Shown here: one piece after another, positions 1 to 9,957 of the stretch
Layout: every line of letters starts with the position of its first letter
How positions within the stretch are numbered: the first letter of the stretch is position 1
DNA from: Planktosalinus sp963977065
GTDB lineage: Bacteria > Bacteroidota > Bacteroidia > Flavobacteriales > Flavobacteriaceae
Reading direction: 5' to 3'
Length of the DNA stretch: 64,000 nt
NCBI GenBank assembly: GCA_963977065.1
Contig: CAXBNF010000010.1
Location: forward strand, 28,371 to 92,370
Made by a program: the position numbers and the translations under genes
The notes under the pieces: model-generated
Told to the model about the DNA's origin: nothing
What the model saw: only the letters and a program-made list of their open reading frames with translations
Databases searched by the model: none

Positions 1-3000
1 TTGCAACTACCAATCTATTGTCTCTAAAGTCCTGAAAAGTTTGAGAAAAAATCTCATCACTATCTGCAAAAGCTGTTTTTATTAAAATGGTAGAAATATT
101 GAAATTACCAAATGTCCGTGGAGTTAAGGAACGGTATTGGTCATTGTTTACAATATAGTTTTCTGCAAAGGATTCTGAATAGGCCCTACTACCTGTTAAA
201 TCAATTTTTAAATCCTGAAAAGGCTCTACATTGACTTGATAATCAAGCTGGATATTTTCAACTTCTGTGTATTGTTCGTTAAACTCAGGGTAAAGTGTTA
301 ACCAGCCATTTCTGGCTGCAAGATCTCTGATTTCTCCCTGACCTCCAAAGGCAAACCCTGTAGTGGGTCTTAATGAGCCCATAAAACCAACTGATGGTAA
401 ATAACCGGGCAAGTAAATACCATTGTTTTCCTGATAATTAAATTGAACTCTTTTGATAGAAGTTAAAAGGTCAACAAAAATATTATATGCTTTGTCTCCT
501 CCACTTAGCCTGGGAGCACCTTGATCATCTTGTTGACCTGCTTCTCTTCCACCCGGACTTCCATCATTAGATGAAAAGGCAGATAGTCTTTCATCGCCAC
601 CGTCACCGCGTGACCCCTGTTCTCCTTTTTCACCCTGACCTTCCTTAGAATCACCACCTGATTCACCGCTTCGATTTGTTGCCCGTGAGGGTCTAATTTT
701 TGTAAATCCAATATATCGATAGAAGTTATTCATATCGAGGGTTGAGTTAATTCGATGTGTATTTGAATTTTGAATGTTATTTCCCAAATCAAATATCCCT
801 ACTGTACCATCTTCTAGTTCCAACTCTATGTTTCTAAATAAATCACTACCTCGCTGCCACTGGTAATTTCCGGTATAAGAATAAGTAGCTCTTACAAATT
901 TTAAAAAGGGTATTTTACTAAAAGGCAAATCATAATTTACTTGAAGTGTTTGGAAATGTCTGTCTGGAACACCCACATCAAAAATACCATCCCAAACACC
1001 TATATCATTGTTTGTAACACCATTGTCATCAATGTAATTTTTTACGATTCTGTTATTAGATGCATTGAAATTAAAGCGCAATGAATTTGTCAGATTATAA
1101 TTCATTGCATATTGCCAATCAAACATATAGTTTCGCTGAAAAAGTGTAGGAACTCCAATGTTTCCTGGCAATAAATTAAGCTCCCTGAATTTCTGCTCGT
1201 TGTATTGTCTTGTGATATTTGTACTTGCCGAAATATTTGTAGGTAAGTAATTAAAATTGAAATCTTTAAGCAATTGTAAATAAGGGCTTCTAAACAAGGA
1301 ATCGTTTTTCTTAAACGGTTCCACCGGCTTAGGTGTAAAGCTATAATCATAAGTAGCACCCAACCGTACGTTTTGTTGAAGTGATTCTTCTATTTCAAAA
1401 CTTTTGTGATCTACTTGATTGTAAGAATAAGCAAGTGTTATGTTTTCCACATCATAGGGTTGTGGTTTCTTATCGCCTGTTCTATCCTTTCTTACCCCAA
1501 TAAAATTGATGCTTTGACGTTTAGTATATTCTATTGATTGTTCTCTAATTTGATCTCTTTCAGCAGCATCTGCTGCATTGTCTAGTCTGCTTTCAAGTTG
1601 AATATCTTGGAACTCAGGGTCATAAAAGGGAGTTACCTGTTCTTCTCCAATACCGTAATTGAATGGAAGTTGAATGCCCCAGTTTCTTGGTAACAATTGA
1701 CCCACATTTACATTTGTCACAATATCATACTGTTGCACATCTTCAAGACTTCTTTGATTAGGTCCCTGTTCAATAGATCCAAAACCAACTGTGGTTCTTC
1801 TTCCAACAGCACTTACATTTGCAAAGTCAGCTAAATTCACGTCCATACTAGCTATAGCAGCCCAACCTCCTCGATTTTCCAGTTCAGAAAGGCGCAGTTC
1901 ATTAAACCAAACTTCACCACAAATATTGTTATCAGTAAGGTTCTTTACCCCAATCATAATGGTTCTAACAGCTCCAAAACTGGGACTACCTTTAATTCCA
2001 ATTCGCATTTCATTTTCAGGACCATCGGTACTTGCATCAAGTTCAGATTCATTAAAAAAGACTACTTCACTCAAATCGAATGCTTCGGGGTCCCCTAATA
2101 CACGGGACTTCACCTCTTGTAAGAGTTTAAGTGGCAAATTAAGTCTATTTTGAATTGGCCAAATTTCCTCTGGATTTGTTGCGCCAAAATTTGTTGGATT
2201 CAGTGGAATTTCTATTTCATAAAAGTTTTGGTTCAAGTCATTACCCAACCTAATAAATGCGACCAATTCACCATCAGATAAAGGCAGTTCCTCAAGTAAC
2301 GACTCTGCGTGGATAAACATTTCTAGGTTTTTGTATTGACGCATATCAATGTTGTAATTTTTAAACACTCCGCGCCCATCTTCGGGTTCTAAACCACATA
2401 CTCTTAAAGCAAGAGATTGTTCATTCTGTCTTATGTTTGAATTATTGTTTATCAATTCTTCTCTTATCACTCCGGGTGGTAATACATAAGGAATGGGTTG
2501 TCTGCTGGCATTTTCCTCAATGTTAACAGAACTCACTTCAAATAAGGTGTTGCTGTTTTCAGGGAGAATTCCTGAGGGGTTGAGACTTTGGGTATATCTT
2601 CTGTAATCACCTCTAACCAAATCGAGTGTTCCAAATCTAAACGTAATGTCTTCTTCAAAATCTGTTAGAAACATTCTCATAAATCGAATAGATCTAAAGT
2701 CAGTAATACCCCCCACAACCCTTGTTGGATCACTTACCGGCACTTTAAATTGCACCCATCTTACCTGTTGGGTTTGGTTATTTTGAGTATTAACTTCAAG
2801 CTCTCTTACGTCGGTTATATAAGGGTTGTTATCCACATTCATGCCGGGAAACATTTCAACAGTGTATTCAAAATAACTGTTAACAGTATTCATAGTATTA
2901 TCTCGATTATAATCTTCTACATCGGGAAGTGTGGTTGAACCCCGATTGGTTTGTGTCACTTCAGATGGGGAGTTTCCTTGTGTACCGTTATAGTTTTTAT

Positions 3001-6000
3001 ACCGATTTACAATGTCTCCTTCAGCTTGTAAAAAATAAGTATAGTTATCCCCCGCGGGGTCTTCAAGACCTGCAAATGCAGGAAATAAGGCAGCTTCTTC
3101 AACATCTGAAGCACCGTTGAGTCCTAAATCTTGATTTGTGCGCTCCTGTCCTTCAGTATCAAAAGCATAAACTAAAGATTGATTTGTGGGAACTTTTCCA
3201 TAAACAGTGGGGGTTGTGCCTTGAGTTCCACCATCTTCTGGGAGTCCATTTTCATATTGCTTTCTGCCTGTTTTGAGAATATCTTCTGAAATACTACCCA
3301 GATTAAACCTGAGCTCACCTCCATTATTTCCTGCATTTTCCTCATATATAAATGGATCTAATACCCAAAATTGGATGAACTCAACATTAGACTTTTCAAA
3401 ATCGGTTGTTGCTAATGATCTTGTAATTCCGGCCCAACGAGAAGCAGGGTTTGGTAAAATGTTTGTTCCTCCTGTTTCAGGATTAAAGTTGTAGGGACCT
3501 CTTTCTCCTGGATAATAGGTTAAGTCGAGTGAAAACAATGCTTGTGTCTGACCTTGAACAATATCTGTATCGGGAAAAATTTCATTAATAAATAATCTTC
3601 TTGCAGAGTATGCGGATAAATCATCGTTTGAGATTCCTCCCGGTCTTTGAGAGCTGTAAAATATGGGATCGATGGTGTACCAAGATAATTTTGCTCTGTT
3701 GTAATTGTAAGCCGGATTGTTGTTTTCAAGTTCTCCCCCAAAATCTACTGGAGTACTGGCGAGTTGCCAGGATAAAGGTGCTTTTATATCGAGAAGGGTT
3801 TGTGAGCCTTCAAAGTCATCTACATAAACAGTTGTTTTTCCATCAAAATCGGCTACTTTGGGAGAGCCGGGTTGTAAATAGGCAAACTCACCTCTCAAAG
3901 AAAGGTTTGACTCTACATCTGTGTCTATGTTGGGCAGTTTGTTAACCAATCGAGTTAAAAAAGGCACTTGAGTGGAATAATTTGCATTGAATCCAAAAAT
4001 GGTATTGTTGAGCGGCTCTGAATTTAAATTGGTTTTTTGTGTTAAGGGTCTTTCATTTAAATTGAGATAAGTTGCTCCAATCAAAAAGTTTTCATTGAAT
4101 TGGTGTTCAACGTTAAGCCCTGTAAATCTTTTTGTTTGTTGCCCAAAGAGCGTATTGTTTTCTGTGGTAATTTGAATGGGCGTGTTTGAATTTAAAAGGG
4201 CCTGATCAAGAATTTGCACTCTACCCAATTGATAGTTCACTGTATAATCAACACCTTCTACTAGCAATCTTCCACCGGCGGTTACTGTTACAGAACCCTG
4301 AGGAATATTAAATGCTCCTATAGCAATACCATCTGCCCCGGAGGATTTATAAGACCCTTTAAGTTGGAATTTATTTTTGTCACTATCTTGTTGTTCTGCA
4401 ACAGTTTTTGTTGAGTTATATAGTGACCTAAATACATATTTATTTTGATTGGCATTATAAGTTGCGGGCACTTCATAATTTTCTGAGCCTGTCTCACTTC
4501 TTAATTTTTTAAACAAATGCTCACCAAAGGGTTCTACCGTGGTAAAAATGACTCTTCCATTTTGTGTATCAACAGTAATTCCAGGAAGAAAGTCAAAAAA
4601 TCCATCCCCGTCTTGTTGTGGATCGTTATTGAAATTTAATCGATCGAGATTGAATACTCTCAAAAGTGTTGTTTGATCAACATCCTCTGGCAGAGGGGTT
4701 GCAGGAAACTCTACAGATCCTGCAGCGGGTGTAATAAAGTTTAATGGTGAGGGGTCTGTATAGAGGATGTTTAATCTAAAATCTTCTCTTTCGAGTTGAA
4801 AAGCACCTAGGCTGTAAATGTTTTTCATCATCAAGTCCCAAATAGGTTGATTCACATTTACAATATTACTTTTCAGCATTTTAACAACAATATTTTGAGC
4901 CTCGCCGGGTTGAGCTGCATTGGGGTCTGGGTCTGGCTCTGTGCCTATACCGCCCTCAGTATTTGCATTAACACCATCATTTGAAAATTCACCCACTTGA
5001 TACACTTTTCCGTTGACAGTGTATTGGAAAGAGACTGCAAGCACTTCATCATTACTAAGCCTTTGGTTTAAAGAGATGTATCCAAGTTGACTATTGAGCG
5101 TGTATTCATTTGGCATCAAGCGACGGGCGTTTTCCAGAGTGACATAGTCCTTTCCTTCACTAACCTGCACACCTCCAAAACCGGATTGAACTGTGGACAC
5201 ATTTCTTATGTTTGCGTTTAATATTGATTGTGCTCCACCATCAATACCAAAAGGGTTAAAGTCGTTGTTTCCGTTATCCGGAAATGAGTTTGGAGGTCTA
5301 TTTATAAAGCCTCCGGGAGGGAATGTGAGCCCAATTTGAGCCGGGTCTGATTCACCAATGTCCTGTATAGCAACTATATTCCTAACATTTTCGGTATTGT
5401 TTGAAAGGTTTGTAACCCAAAGTTCGATTCGCGAAATCTGAACATTTGAATTGATAAAAGGATATTGTTCAAGAGCTCGATCATATTGGTCTCTGAAAAA
5501 ATGACTCAAAAAGAAGTGTCTGTCCTCATCATACTCCAGTGCAAATACATCAAATTCATTGATGGTTCCTCCTCCTTGTGCAATTACATTTCGGGTTTCA
5601 GATTTTTGTTCAGAGAACACACCGGTAACCCTTGTTTTTCCAAATTGCAGTTCTGTTTTGACACCAAATAAGCTTTGTGCTCCCTGAATTAATGAGCTAT
5701 TGAGAGGCATACTCACATTACCCACTTCTATTGCTTGAATGATTTGATCTTCTGTGGGGGTATATTCTAGCTTGATTTGGTTTTGAAAATCAAACGTTGA
5801 CTGTGTATCATAGTTTGCGGTGATTTGAAGTCGTGTTCCCACTTTACCCAACAAACTTAGACTGATGCGTTGATCAAAATCAAAAGTGAGGTTGCTTCGG
5901 TTTCTGGGAGAAAATGAGGGATTGTCTTGTTTGGTATAAAGAATTCCCAAATCCATTTCGACAGAACCCTGAGGAATAACCTCTATGACATTTCCACCAA

Positions 6001-6442
6001 AGATGGTTTCAAATAGATTTGAATTGACATAAAAACTGGGCAATAAATTACGCTGTTCATCTTCTGAGCCTTCTTTTCTTCCGTCTGCTGCATCAATTTT
6101 TGTTTTAAAATAGTCCTTCATTTCTTCTCTTAAAATGAGGTCTTGGTATTCTTGTTGCGTGAGAACGAGTGGGTAAGAAATAGAAAAATTACCGAGCATT
6201 CTGTTATAGATATACATGCCCGAGATGGGGTCAAAAGTATATAATTCACTAATGCTGGGAGGGTCTGGCAAAATCATTTGACCCATAGAATGACCAGTTC
6301 TTAGGCTGTCCTGCTCCACCTCCGGATCTTGTTCAGGATCAGGTACCTGAGCGGTTATCTGAAACGACAGGAGCAATAAACTAACTAATATAACAAAATG
6401 ATGAACCTGAGTATTTTTTCTAGAATAATTTTTTGTGCCCAA
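1..6442 (-). CDS. sprA: SprA, type 9 secretion / gliding motility outer-membrane translocon (C-terminus off the left edge)
   Basis: SprA is the very large outer-membrane channel through which the type 9 secretion system exports proteins and gliding adhesins. About 2,147 codons lie in the window; family members are near 2,400 residues, so roughly the last 250 are missing. The frame is the same at both ends (the last visible residues read FSQTFQDFRDNRLVVA), which argues against a frameshift. No ATG is available at the 5' end. An in-frame stop lies just upstream, and the only plausible initiator is TTG at 6442, giving GTKNYSRKNTQ followed by a hydrophobic signal peptide ending in TAQ. The next gene upstream, ruvA, stops 4 bp before this start, so the two are probably co-transcribed. 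The identification rests on size, the ruvA neighbour and family resemblance recalled without a search. The TTG start is inferred. Confidence 0.88.
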   Translation of the reverse strand, partial: MGTKNYSRKNTQVHHFVILVSLLLLSFQITAQVPDPEQDPEVEQDSLRTGHSMGQMILPDPPSISELYTFDPISGMYIYNRMLGNFSISYPLVLTQQEYQDLILREEMKDYFKTKIDAADGRKEGSEDEQRNLLPSFYVNSNLFETIFGGNVIEVIPQGSVEMDLGILYTKQDNPSFSPRNRSNLTFDFDQRISLSLLGKVGTRLQITANYDTQSTFDFQNQIKLEYTPTEDQIIQAIEVGNVSMPLNSSLIQGAQSLFGVKTELQFGKTRVTGVFSEQKSETRNVIAQGGGTINEFDVFALEYDEDRHFFLSHFFRDQYDRALEQYPFINSNVQISRIELWVTNLSNNTENVRNIVAIQDIGESDPAQIGLTFPPGGFINRPPNSFPDNGNNDFNPFGIDGGAQSILNANIRNVSTVQSGFGGVQVSEGKDYVTLENARRLMPNEYTLNSQLGYISLNQRLSNDEVLAVSFQYTVNGKVYQVGEFSNDGVNANTEGGIGTEPDPDPNAAQPGEAQNIVVKMLKSNIVNVNQPIWDLMMKNIYSLGAFQLEREDFRLNILYTDPSPLNFITPAAGSVEFPATPLPEDVDQTTLLRVFNLDRLNFNNDPQQDGDGFFDFLPGITVDTQNGRVIFTTVEPFGEHLFKKLRSETGSENYEVPATYNANQNKYVFRSLYNSTKTVAEQQDSDKNKFQLKGSYKSSGADGIAIGAFNIPQGSVTVTAGGRLLVEGVDYTVNYQLGRVQILDQALLNSNTPIQITTENNTLFGQQTKRFTGLNVEHQFNENFLIGATYLNLNERPLTQKTNLNSEPLNNTIFGFNANYSTQVPFLTRLVNKLPNIDTDVESNLSLRGEFAYLQPGSPKVADFDGKTTVYVDDFEGSQTLLDIKAPLSWQLASTPVDFGGELENNNPAYNYNRAKLSWYTIDPIFYSSQRPGGISNDDLSAYSARRLFINEIFPDTDIVQGQTQALFSLDLTYYPGERGPYNFNPETGGTNILPNPASRWAGITRSLATTDFEKSNVEFIQFWVLDPFIYEENAGNNGGELRFNLGSISEDILKTGRKQYENGLPEDGGTQGTTPTVYGKVPTNQSLVYAFDTEGQERTNQDLGLNGASDVEEAALFPAFAGLEDPAGDNYTYFLQAEGDIVNRYKNYNGTQGNSPSEVTQTNRGSTTLPDVEDYNRDNTMNTVNSYFEYTVEMFPGMNVDNNPYITDVRELEVNTQNNQTQQVRWVQFKVPVSDPTRVVGGITDFRSIRFMRMFLTDFEEDITFRFGTLDLVRGDYRRYTQSLNPSGILPENSNTLFEVSSVNIEENASRQPIPYVLPPGVIREELINNNSNIRQNEQSLALRVCGLEPEDGRGVFKNYNIDMRQYKNLEMFIHAESLLEELPLSDGELVAFIRLGNDLNQNFYEIEIPLNPTNFGATNPEEIWPIQNRLNLPLKLLQEVKSRVLGDPEAFDLSEVVFFNESELDASTDGPENEMRIGIKGSPSFGAVRTIMIGVKNLTDNNICGEVWFNELRLSELENRGGWAAIASMDVNLADFANVSAVGRRTTVGFGSIEQGPNQRSLEDVQQYDIVTNVNVGQLLPRNWGIQLPFNYGIGEEQVTPFYDPEFQDIQLESRLDNAADAAERDQIREQSIEYTKRQSINFIGVRKDRTGDKKPQPYDVENITLAYSYNQVDHKSFEIEESLQQNVRLGATYDYSFTPKPVEPFKKNDSLFRSPYLQLLKDFNFNYLPTNISASTNITRQYNEQKFRELNLLPGNIGVPTLFQRNYMFDWQYAMNYNLTNSLRFNFNASNNRIVKNYIDDNGVTNNDIGVWDGIFDVGVPDRHFQTLQVNYDLPFSKIPFLKFVRATYSYTGNYQWQRGSDLFRNIELELEDGTVGIFDLGNNIQNSNTHRINSTLDMNNFYRYIGFTKIRPSRATNRSGESGGDSKEGQGEKGEQGSRGDGGDERLSAFSSNDGSPGGREAGQQDDQGAPRLSGGDKAYNIFVDLLTSIKRVQFNYQENNGIYLPGYLPSVGFMGSLRPTTGFAFGGQGEIRDLAARNGWLTLYPEFNEQYTEVENIQLDYQVNVEPFQDLKIDLTGSRAYSESFAENYIVNNDQYRSLTPRTFGNFNISTILIKTAFADSDEIFSQTFQDFRDNRLVVA

Positions 6443-6446
6443 TGTA

Positions 6447-7028
6447 TTATAAATTTTTTAAAGCTAATTTTATAATTGTTTCAACAGTCGCATCCGGGTT
6501 TTCATTACAAATTTTATCACAAACTTTTTCAGCTTGTTTTCTTAAAAACCCTAATGTTTCCAAAGCTGATAACGCTTCTTCTTTATTGGTATTGCTTGAT
6601 TTACTTAAAATGTCATCTACAGCATATACTTTCAGTATTTTATCTTTCAAATCAAGGATAACTCTTTGCGCGGTTTTGGCACCAATTCCTTTGATAGATT
6701 GTATGGTACTAACATCACCGTGAGCAATGGCCTCTTTTATCGCATTGGGGTGTATGGAAGAAAGCATGGTTCTTGCCGTGCTTGCTCCAACCCCTGATAC
6801 TGAAATCAATAACCTAAATAGTTCTCGTTCAAATTGATCACCAAACCCAAACAATGTGTGTGAATCCTCTTTTACTAAAAGGTGTGTGAACAATTTAACA
6901 TTTTCAGACTGTGGAAGGCTTGAAAATGTGTGTAACGATATATGTATTTCATAACCCACTCCACCACAATCAATCACAATGTTAGTTGGATTTTTTTCGA
7001 CTAATCTTCCCTGAATGTGAGTTATCAT
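6447..7028 (-). CDS. ruvA: RuvA, Holliday junction branch-migration subunit
   Basis: RuvA binds four-way DNA junctions as a tetramer and loads the RuvB motor during recombinational repair. The 193 residues match the usual length. The N-terminal OB domain begins MITHIQGRLVEKNPTN. Two helix-hairpin-helix motifs follow (VSGVGASTARTML near residue 80 and IKGIGAKTAQRVI near 115), and the C-terminal RuvB-binding domain spans about 145-193. The ATG start is clear. It sits between maeB and sprA on the same strand, 4 bp before the sprA start. Its partner ruvB is in this window, about 5 kb away, so the two are not in one operon here. Confidence 0.97.
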   Translation of the reverse strand: MITHIQGRLVEKNPTNIVIDCGGVGYEIHISLHTFSSLPQSENVKLFTHLLVKEDSHTLFGFGDQFERELFRLLISVSGVGASTARTMLSSIHPNAIKEAIAHGDVSTIQSIKGIGAKTAQRVILDLKDKILKVYAVDDILSKSSNTNKEEALSALETLGFLRKQAEKVCDKICNENPDATVETIIKLALKNL

Positions 7029-7112
7029 TTGTTAACTTAATGTTAAACGTCAAATATAGTATTTTTATTATCAATCCCCTTTTTAAGTACTTAAAAAAAT
7101 GAATCAAAAAAC

Positions 7113-9425
7113 CTATCGTTTTCTGTGTTTTGATTTATGTTTTAATTCTCGTTTTTCTTTTTGTTGTGCATCAATAATTGCCACAGCCGCCATATGAACT
7201 ATTTCTTCCACACTACTTCCTAATTGTAAAATGTGTACCGGCTTTTTCATTCCCAACATAATGGGTCCAATTGATTCTGCATTATTGAGCTCCTTTAATA
7301 ATTTATAATTGCTGTTTGCAGAATCTAAACCGGGAAATATCAGTGCATTCACATTTTTACCGGCCAATTTTGAGAAGGGAAAGTTTTTTTGATGCATTTC
7401 TTTGTTTAGCGCAAAATCCATTTGCACCTCTCCATCAACTATCAACTCGGGGTTAGCTCTGTGAAGCAATGCAACCGCTTCTTTAACCTTACGGGCGCGG
7501 TCGTGTTTTGATGATCCAAAGTTGGTATAAGAGATCATTGCCATAACTGGCGTCATTCCAAACATTTTCATGGTGTAAGCCGTCATTTGAGCAATTTTTG
7601 CAAGCTCTTTTGCCGTTGGATCGATATTGACTGAGGTATCTGATAAGAACATAGGGCCGCGTTTTGTAATCATCAAATTTGTTGCAGCCACTTTGTCAAC
7701 ACCATCAATTTTTCCAATTACTTCCAGCATAGGTTTTAATACGGAAGGATAAGACCTCGAATAGCCTGTAATTAATGCATCTGCATCGCCCAAGTTGACC
7801 ATCATTGCCGCAAAATAATTGCGTTCTCTCATCCATTTTTTTGCTTCATAAAGCGTTACTCCGTTCCTCTTTCTTTGGTCCCAATAATGGGTAGCATAAT
7901 GATTTCTCTTTGCTTCTTGATCATCGTCCTTGGGATCAATAATTTGGATGTTTTTGGGTTCAAAGTCAATTTCTTCCATCAACTCGAGGATGACTTCTTT
8001 TCTTCCCAGCAGTATAGGGGTTCCCATTTTTTCTTCATGAATAATCTGTGCTGCTTTTAAAACATCCAGATGATCGGCCTCTGCAAAAACAACTCGTTTG
8101 GGGTTTGTTTTAGCTCTGTTTGCAAGCAGTCTGACTATTTTATTGTCTGAGCCCATTCGCTCAAGGAGTTCATCTTCATATTTCTCCCAGTCCACAATGG
8201 GTTCTTTTGCCACCCCACTTTCCATAGCAGCACGGGCAACTGCAGGCGGTACTTTGGCAATTAATCTGGGGTCAAAAGGTTTTGGAATGATATACTCTCT
8301 TCCAAAATTGAGTTTGGTTTCGCCATAAGCGATATTGACTTGTTCAGGCACCGGTTCTTTTGCCAATTGGGCAAGGGCCAGCACGGCAGCCTTTTTCATT
8401 TCTTCATTGATTTTTGTGGCTCTCACGTCCAGCGCTCCTCTGAATATATAGGGAAAACCAAGTACATTATTTACTTGATTGGGGTGGTCTGACCGTCCTG
8501 TAGCCATAATGATATCTTCACGGGTGTTGATGGCGAGATCATATTCAATTTCAGGATTTGGGTTTGCCATCGCAAAAACGATGGGGTTCTTGTTCATCGA
8601 TTTGAGCATGGCCGGTGTTACAATATCTCTCACTGAAAGACCTACAAATACATCCGCTTTTTTAAGGGCTTCCTCAAGTGTGTCGATTTTTCTTGAGGTT
8701 GCAAACTCAGCCTTTTCAATACTTAAGTTGGGGTGATCTTTTCTAATAACGCCTTTGCTGTCCAACATCACAATATTTTCGGGCTTTGCACCAAAGGCTT
8801 TGTAAAGACGTGTGCACGAAACCGCTGCCGCTCCGGCACCACTGATGACTATTTTTACTTTGTTGATTTTTTTGTGTGCAAGTTCCAAAGCATTGATTAA
8901 AGCTGCTGCCGAAATAATAGCCGTGCCGTGTTGGTCATCATGCATCACGGGAATGTCGAGTTCTTCTTTTAAACGGCGTTCTATTTCAAAAGCTTCGGGG
9001 GCTTTGATGTCTTCTAAATTGATCCCTCCAAAAGTGGGGGCGATATTTTTTACGGTTTGGATAAAAGCTTCAACATCTTCTGTATCGACCTCGATGTCAA
9101 ACACATCAATATCTGCAAAAATTTTAAAGAGAAGACCTTTGCCTTCCATAACAGGTTTTGAAGCTTCAGGACCAATGTTTCCAAGGCCTAAAACGGCAGT
9201 ACCGTTTGAAATGACCGCTACCAGATTGCCTTTTGTGGTGTATTTGTAAACGTTTTCTTTGTCTTTGGCAATTTCCAGACAGGGCTCTGCAACACCGGGC
9301 GAATAAGCCAATGACAAATCACGCTGGCTGGCATACTTTTTTGTGGGAACCACTTGTATTTTGCCGGGTTTGGGTTTGGCGTGATAAACTAATGCTTCTC
9401 TTCTGCGGCTGCTTTCTTTGCTCAT
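7113..9425 (-). CDS. maeB: NADP-dependent malic enzyme with C-terminal phosphotransacetylase-like domain
   Basis: This cytosolic enzyme decarboxylates malate to pyruvate with reduction of NADP. It has the MaeB two-part layout: malic N-terminal domain (YSPGVAEPC near residue 42, DDQHGTA near 165), NAD(P)-binding domain (SGAGAAAVSCTRLY near 200), then a phosphotransacetylase-like domain from about residue 425. In the E. coli homologue that domain is regulatory rather than a working acetyltransferase. The frame can be opened at a TTG at 9452, but the ATG at 9425 gives the family-typical start MSKESSRRREALVYHAKP, so I use that. The length is then 770 residues, as expected. Nothing is missing. Confidence 0.95.
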   Translation of the reverse strand: MSKESSRRREALVYHAKPKPGKIQVVPTKKYASQRDLSLAYSPGVAEPCLEIAKDKENVYKYTTKGNLVAVISNGTAVLGLGNIGPEASKPVMEGKGLLFKIFADIDVFDIEVDTEDVEAFIQTVKNIAPTFGGINLEDIKAPEAFEIERRLKEELDIPVMHDDQHGTAIISAAALINALELAHKKINKVKIVISGAGAAAVSCTRLYKAFGAKPENIVMLDSKGVIRKDHPNLSIEKAEFATSRKIDTLEEALKKADVFVGLSVRDIVTPAMLKSMNKNPIVFAMANPNPEIEYDLAINTREDIIMATGRSDHPNQVNNVLGFPYIFRGALDVRATKINEEMKKAAVLALAQLAKEPVPEQVNIAYGETKLNFGREYIIPKPFDPRLIAKVPPAVARAAMESGVAKEPIVDWEKYEDELLERMGSDNKIVRLLANRAKTNPKRVVFAEADHLDVLKAAQIIHEEKMGTPILLGRKEVILELMEEIDFEPKNIQIIDPKDDDQEAKRNHYATHYWDQRKRNGVTLYEAKKWMRERNYFAAMMVNLGDADALITGYSRSYPSVLKPMLEVIGKIDGVDKVAATNLMITKRGPMFLSDTSVNIDPTAKELAKIAQMTAYTMKMFGMTPVMAMISYTNFGSSKHDRARKVKEAVALLHRANPELIVDGEVQMDFALNKEMHQKNFPFSKLAGKNVNALIFPGLDSANSNYKLLKELNNAESIGPIMLGMKKPVHILQLGSSVEEIVHMAAVAIIDAQQKEKRELKHKSKHRKR

Positions 9426-9640
9426 TAGGTTGATTGTTTGTCTGACTGACAAAGGTAAGTTTCTCCTTGAAATTTGGAAAGTTAATTTGTTAATCTTTTA
9501 TACTGAGAAGGAATTGCTTAGAAAGTTTATTTGTGTTTAAAAACTCGGTTTTATTGTATTTTTAAGGTTTGGAGTTTTTTAGAAAGAATGGATTTTAGTG
9601 ATTGAATATTCTATTAGAAATTTTTATACGCCCGGTGGCG

Positions 9641-9672
9641 GTTTAAAGATACTCAATAAATTTGTTTGTGCC
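9641..9672 (+). promoter_or_regulatory. operator-like imperfect palindrome upstream of the toxin-antitoxin genes
   Basis: The sequence actcaataaatttgtttgtg lies 61 bp upstream of the antitoxin start and is an imperfect inverted repeat around aaattt. A second copy is at 11025-11057, beyond the IS element, with only a few differences; that copy contains a perfect 16-bp palindrome, CAAATAAATTTATTTG. Toxin-antitoxin operons are usually autoregulated through such palindromes, so an operator role is a reasonable inference. No binding evidence exists here. Confidence 0.4.
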
Positions 9673-9698
9673 TTAGTATGTTAAATCATAAAAAAATG

Positions 9699-9706
9699 TA
9701 TTTTTG
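9699..9706 (+). promoter_or_regulatory. predicted -7 box of the toxin-antitoxin promoter
   Basis: TATTTTTG matches the Bacteroidota -7 consensus TAnnTTTG and would start transcription about 20 bp before the antitoxin ATG at 9733. No clear -33 TTTG lies at the expected distance, so this call is moderate. Confidence 0.4.
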
Positions 9707-9732
9707 TGTAAATCCTATAAAATAATTTAACA

Positions 9733-9957
9733 ATGAACCTCCAATATATATCTGATAACAAAGGAAAGACAACAGGTGTTTTTATTCCAATTTCAGAATG
9801 GAATGAACTTAAAAACAGATATAAGGACATTGAGCAATTTGCTATTCCTGAATGGCAAATAGAGGAGGTTCGCGAGCGTTTAGACCACTATAATAACAAT
9901 CCTAAACAGGCTTTGGATTTTGACATTACAATGGACGATATTGAAAATGATTTGTAA
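9733..9957 (+). CDS. antitoxin of a RelE/ParE-type toxin-antitoxin pair
   Basis: This 74-residue acidic protein starts MNLQYISDNKGKTTGVFIP and ends in DITMDDIENDL. That is the pattern of small Bacteroidota antitoxins encoded just before a ParE/RelE toxin: an N-terminal fold that can bind DNA, then an acidic tail that wraps the toxin. Its TAA stop directly abuts the ATG of the next gene, typical translational coupling. An upstream palindrome (9641-9672) and a -7 box (9699-9706) fit autoregulation. I recognise the family by resemblance and context, not by a diagnostic motif. The antitoxin looks intact while its toxin does not. Confidence 0.65.
   Translation: MNLQYISDNKGKTTGVFIPISEWNELKNRYKDIEQFAIPEWQIEEVRERLDHYNNNPKQALDFDITMDDIENDL

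Noticed and set aside
1791..5671. Several open frames of 60-120 residues within 1-6.4 kb on both strands
   Set aside because: All lie in the wrong frame within sprA, whose own frame is continuous at both ends.
8812..9249. 145-residue open frame on the plus strand opposite maeB
   Set aside because: The maeB frame is intact and conserved here; the opposite product has no family features.
9426..9452. TTG start extending maeB by nine residues
   Set aside because: The ATG at 9425 matches the family N-terminus; the extension is not conserved-looking.
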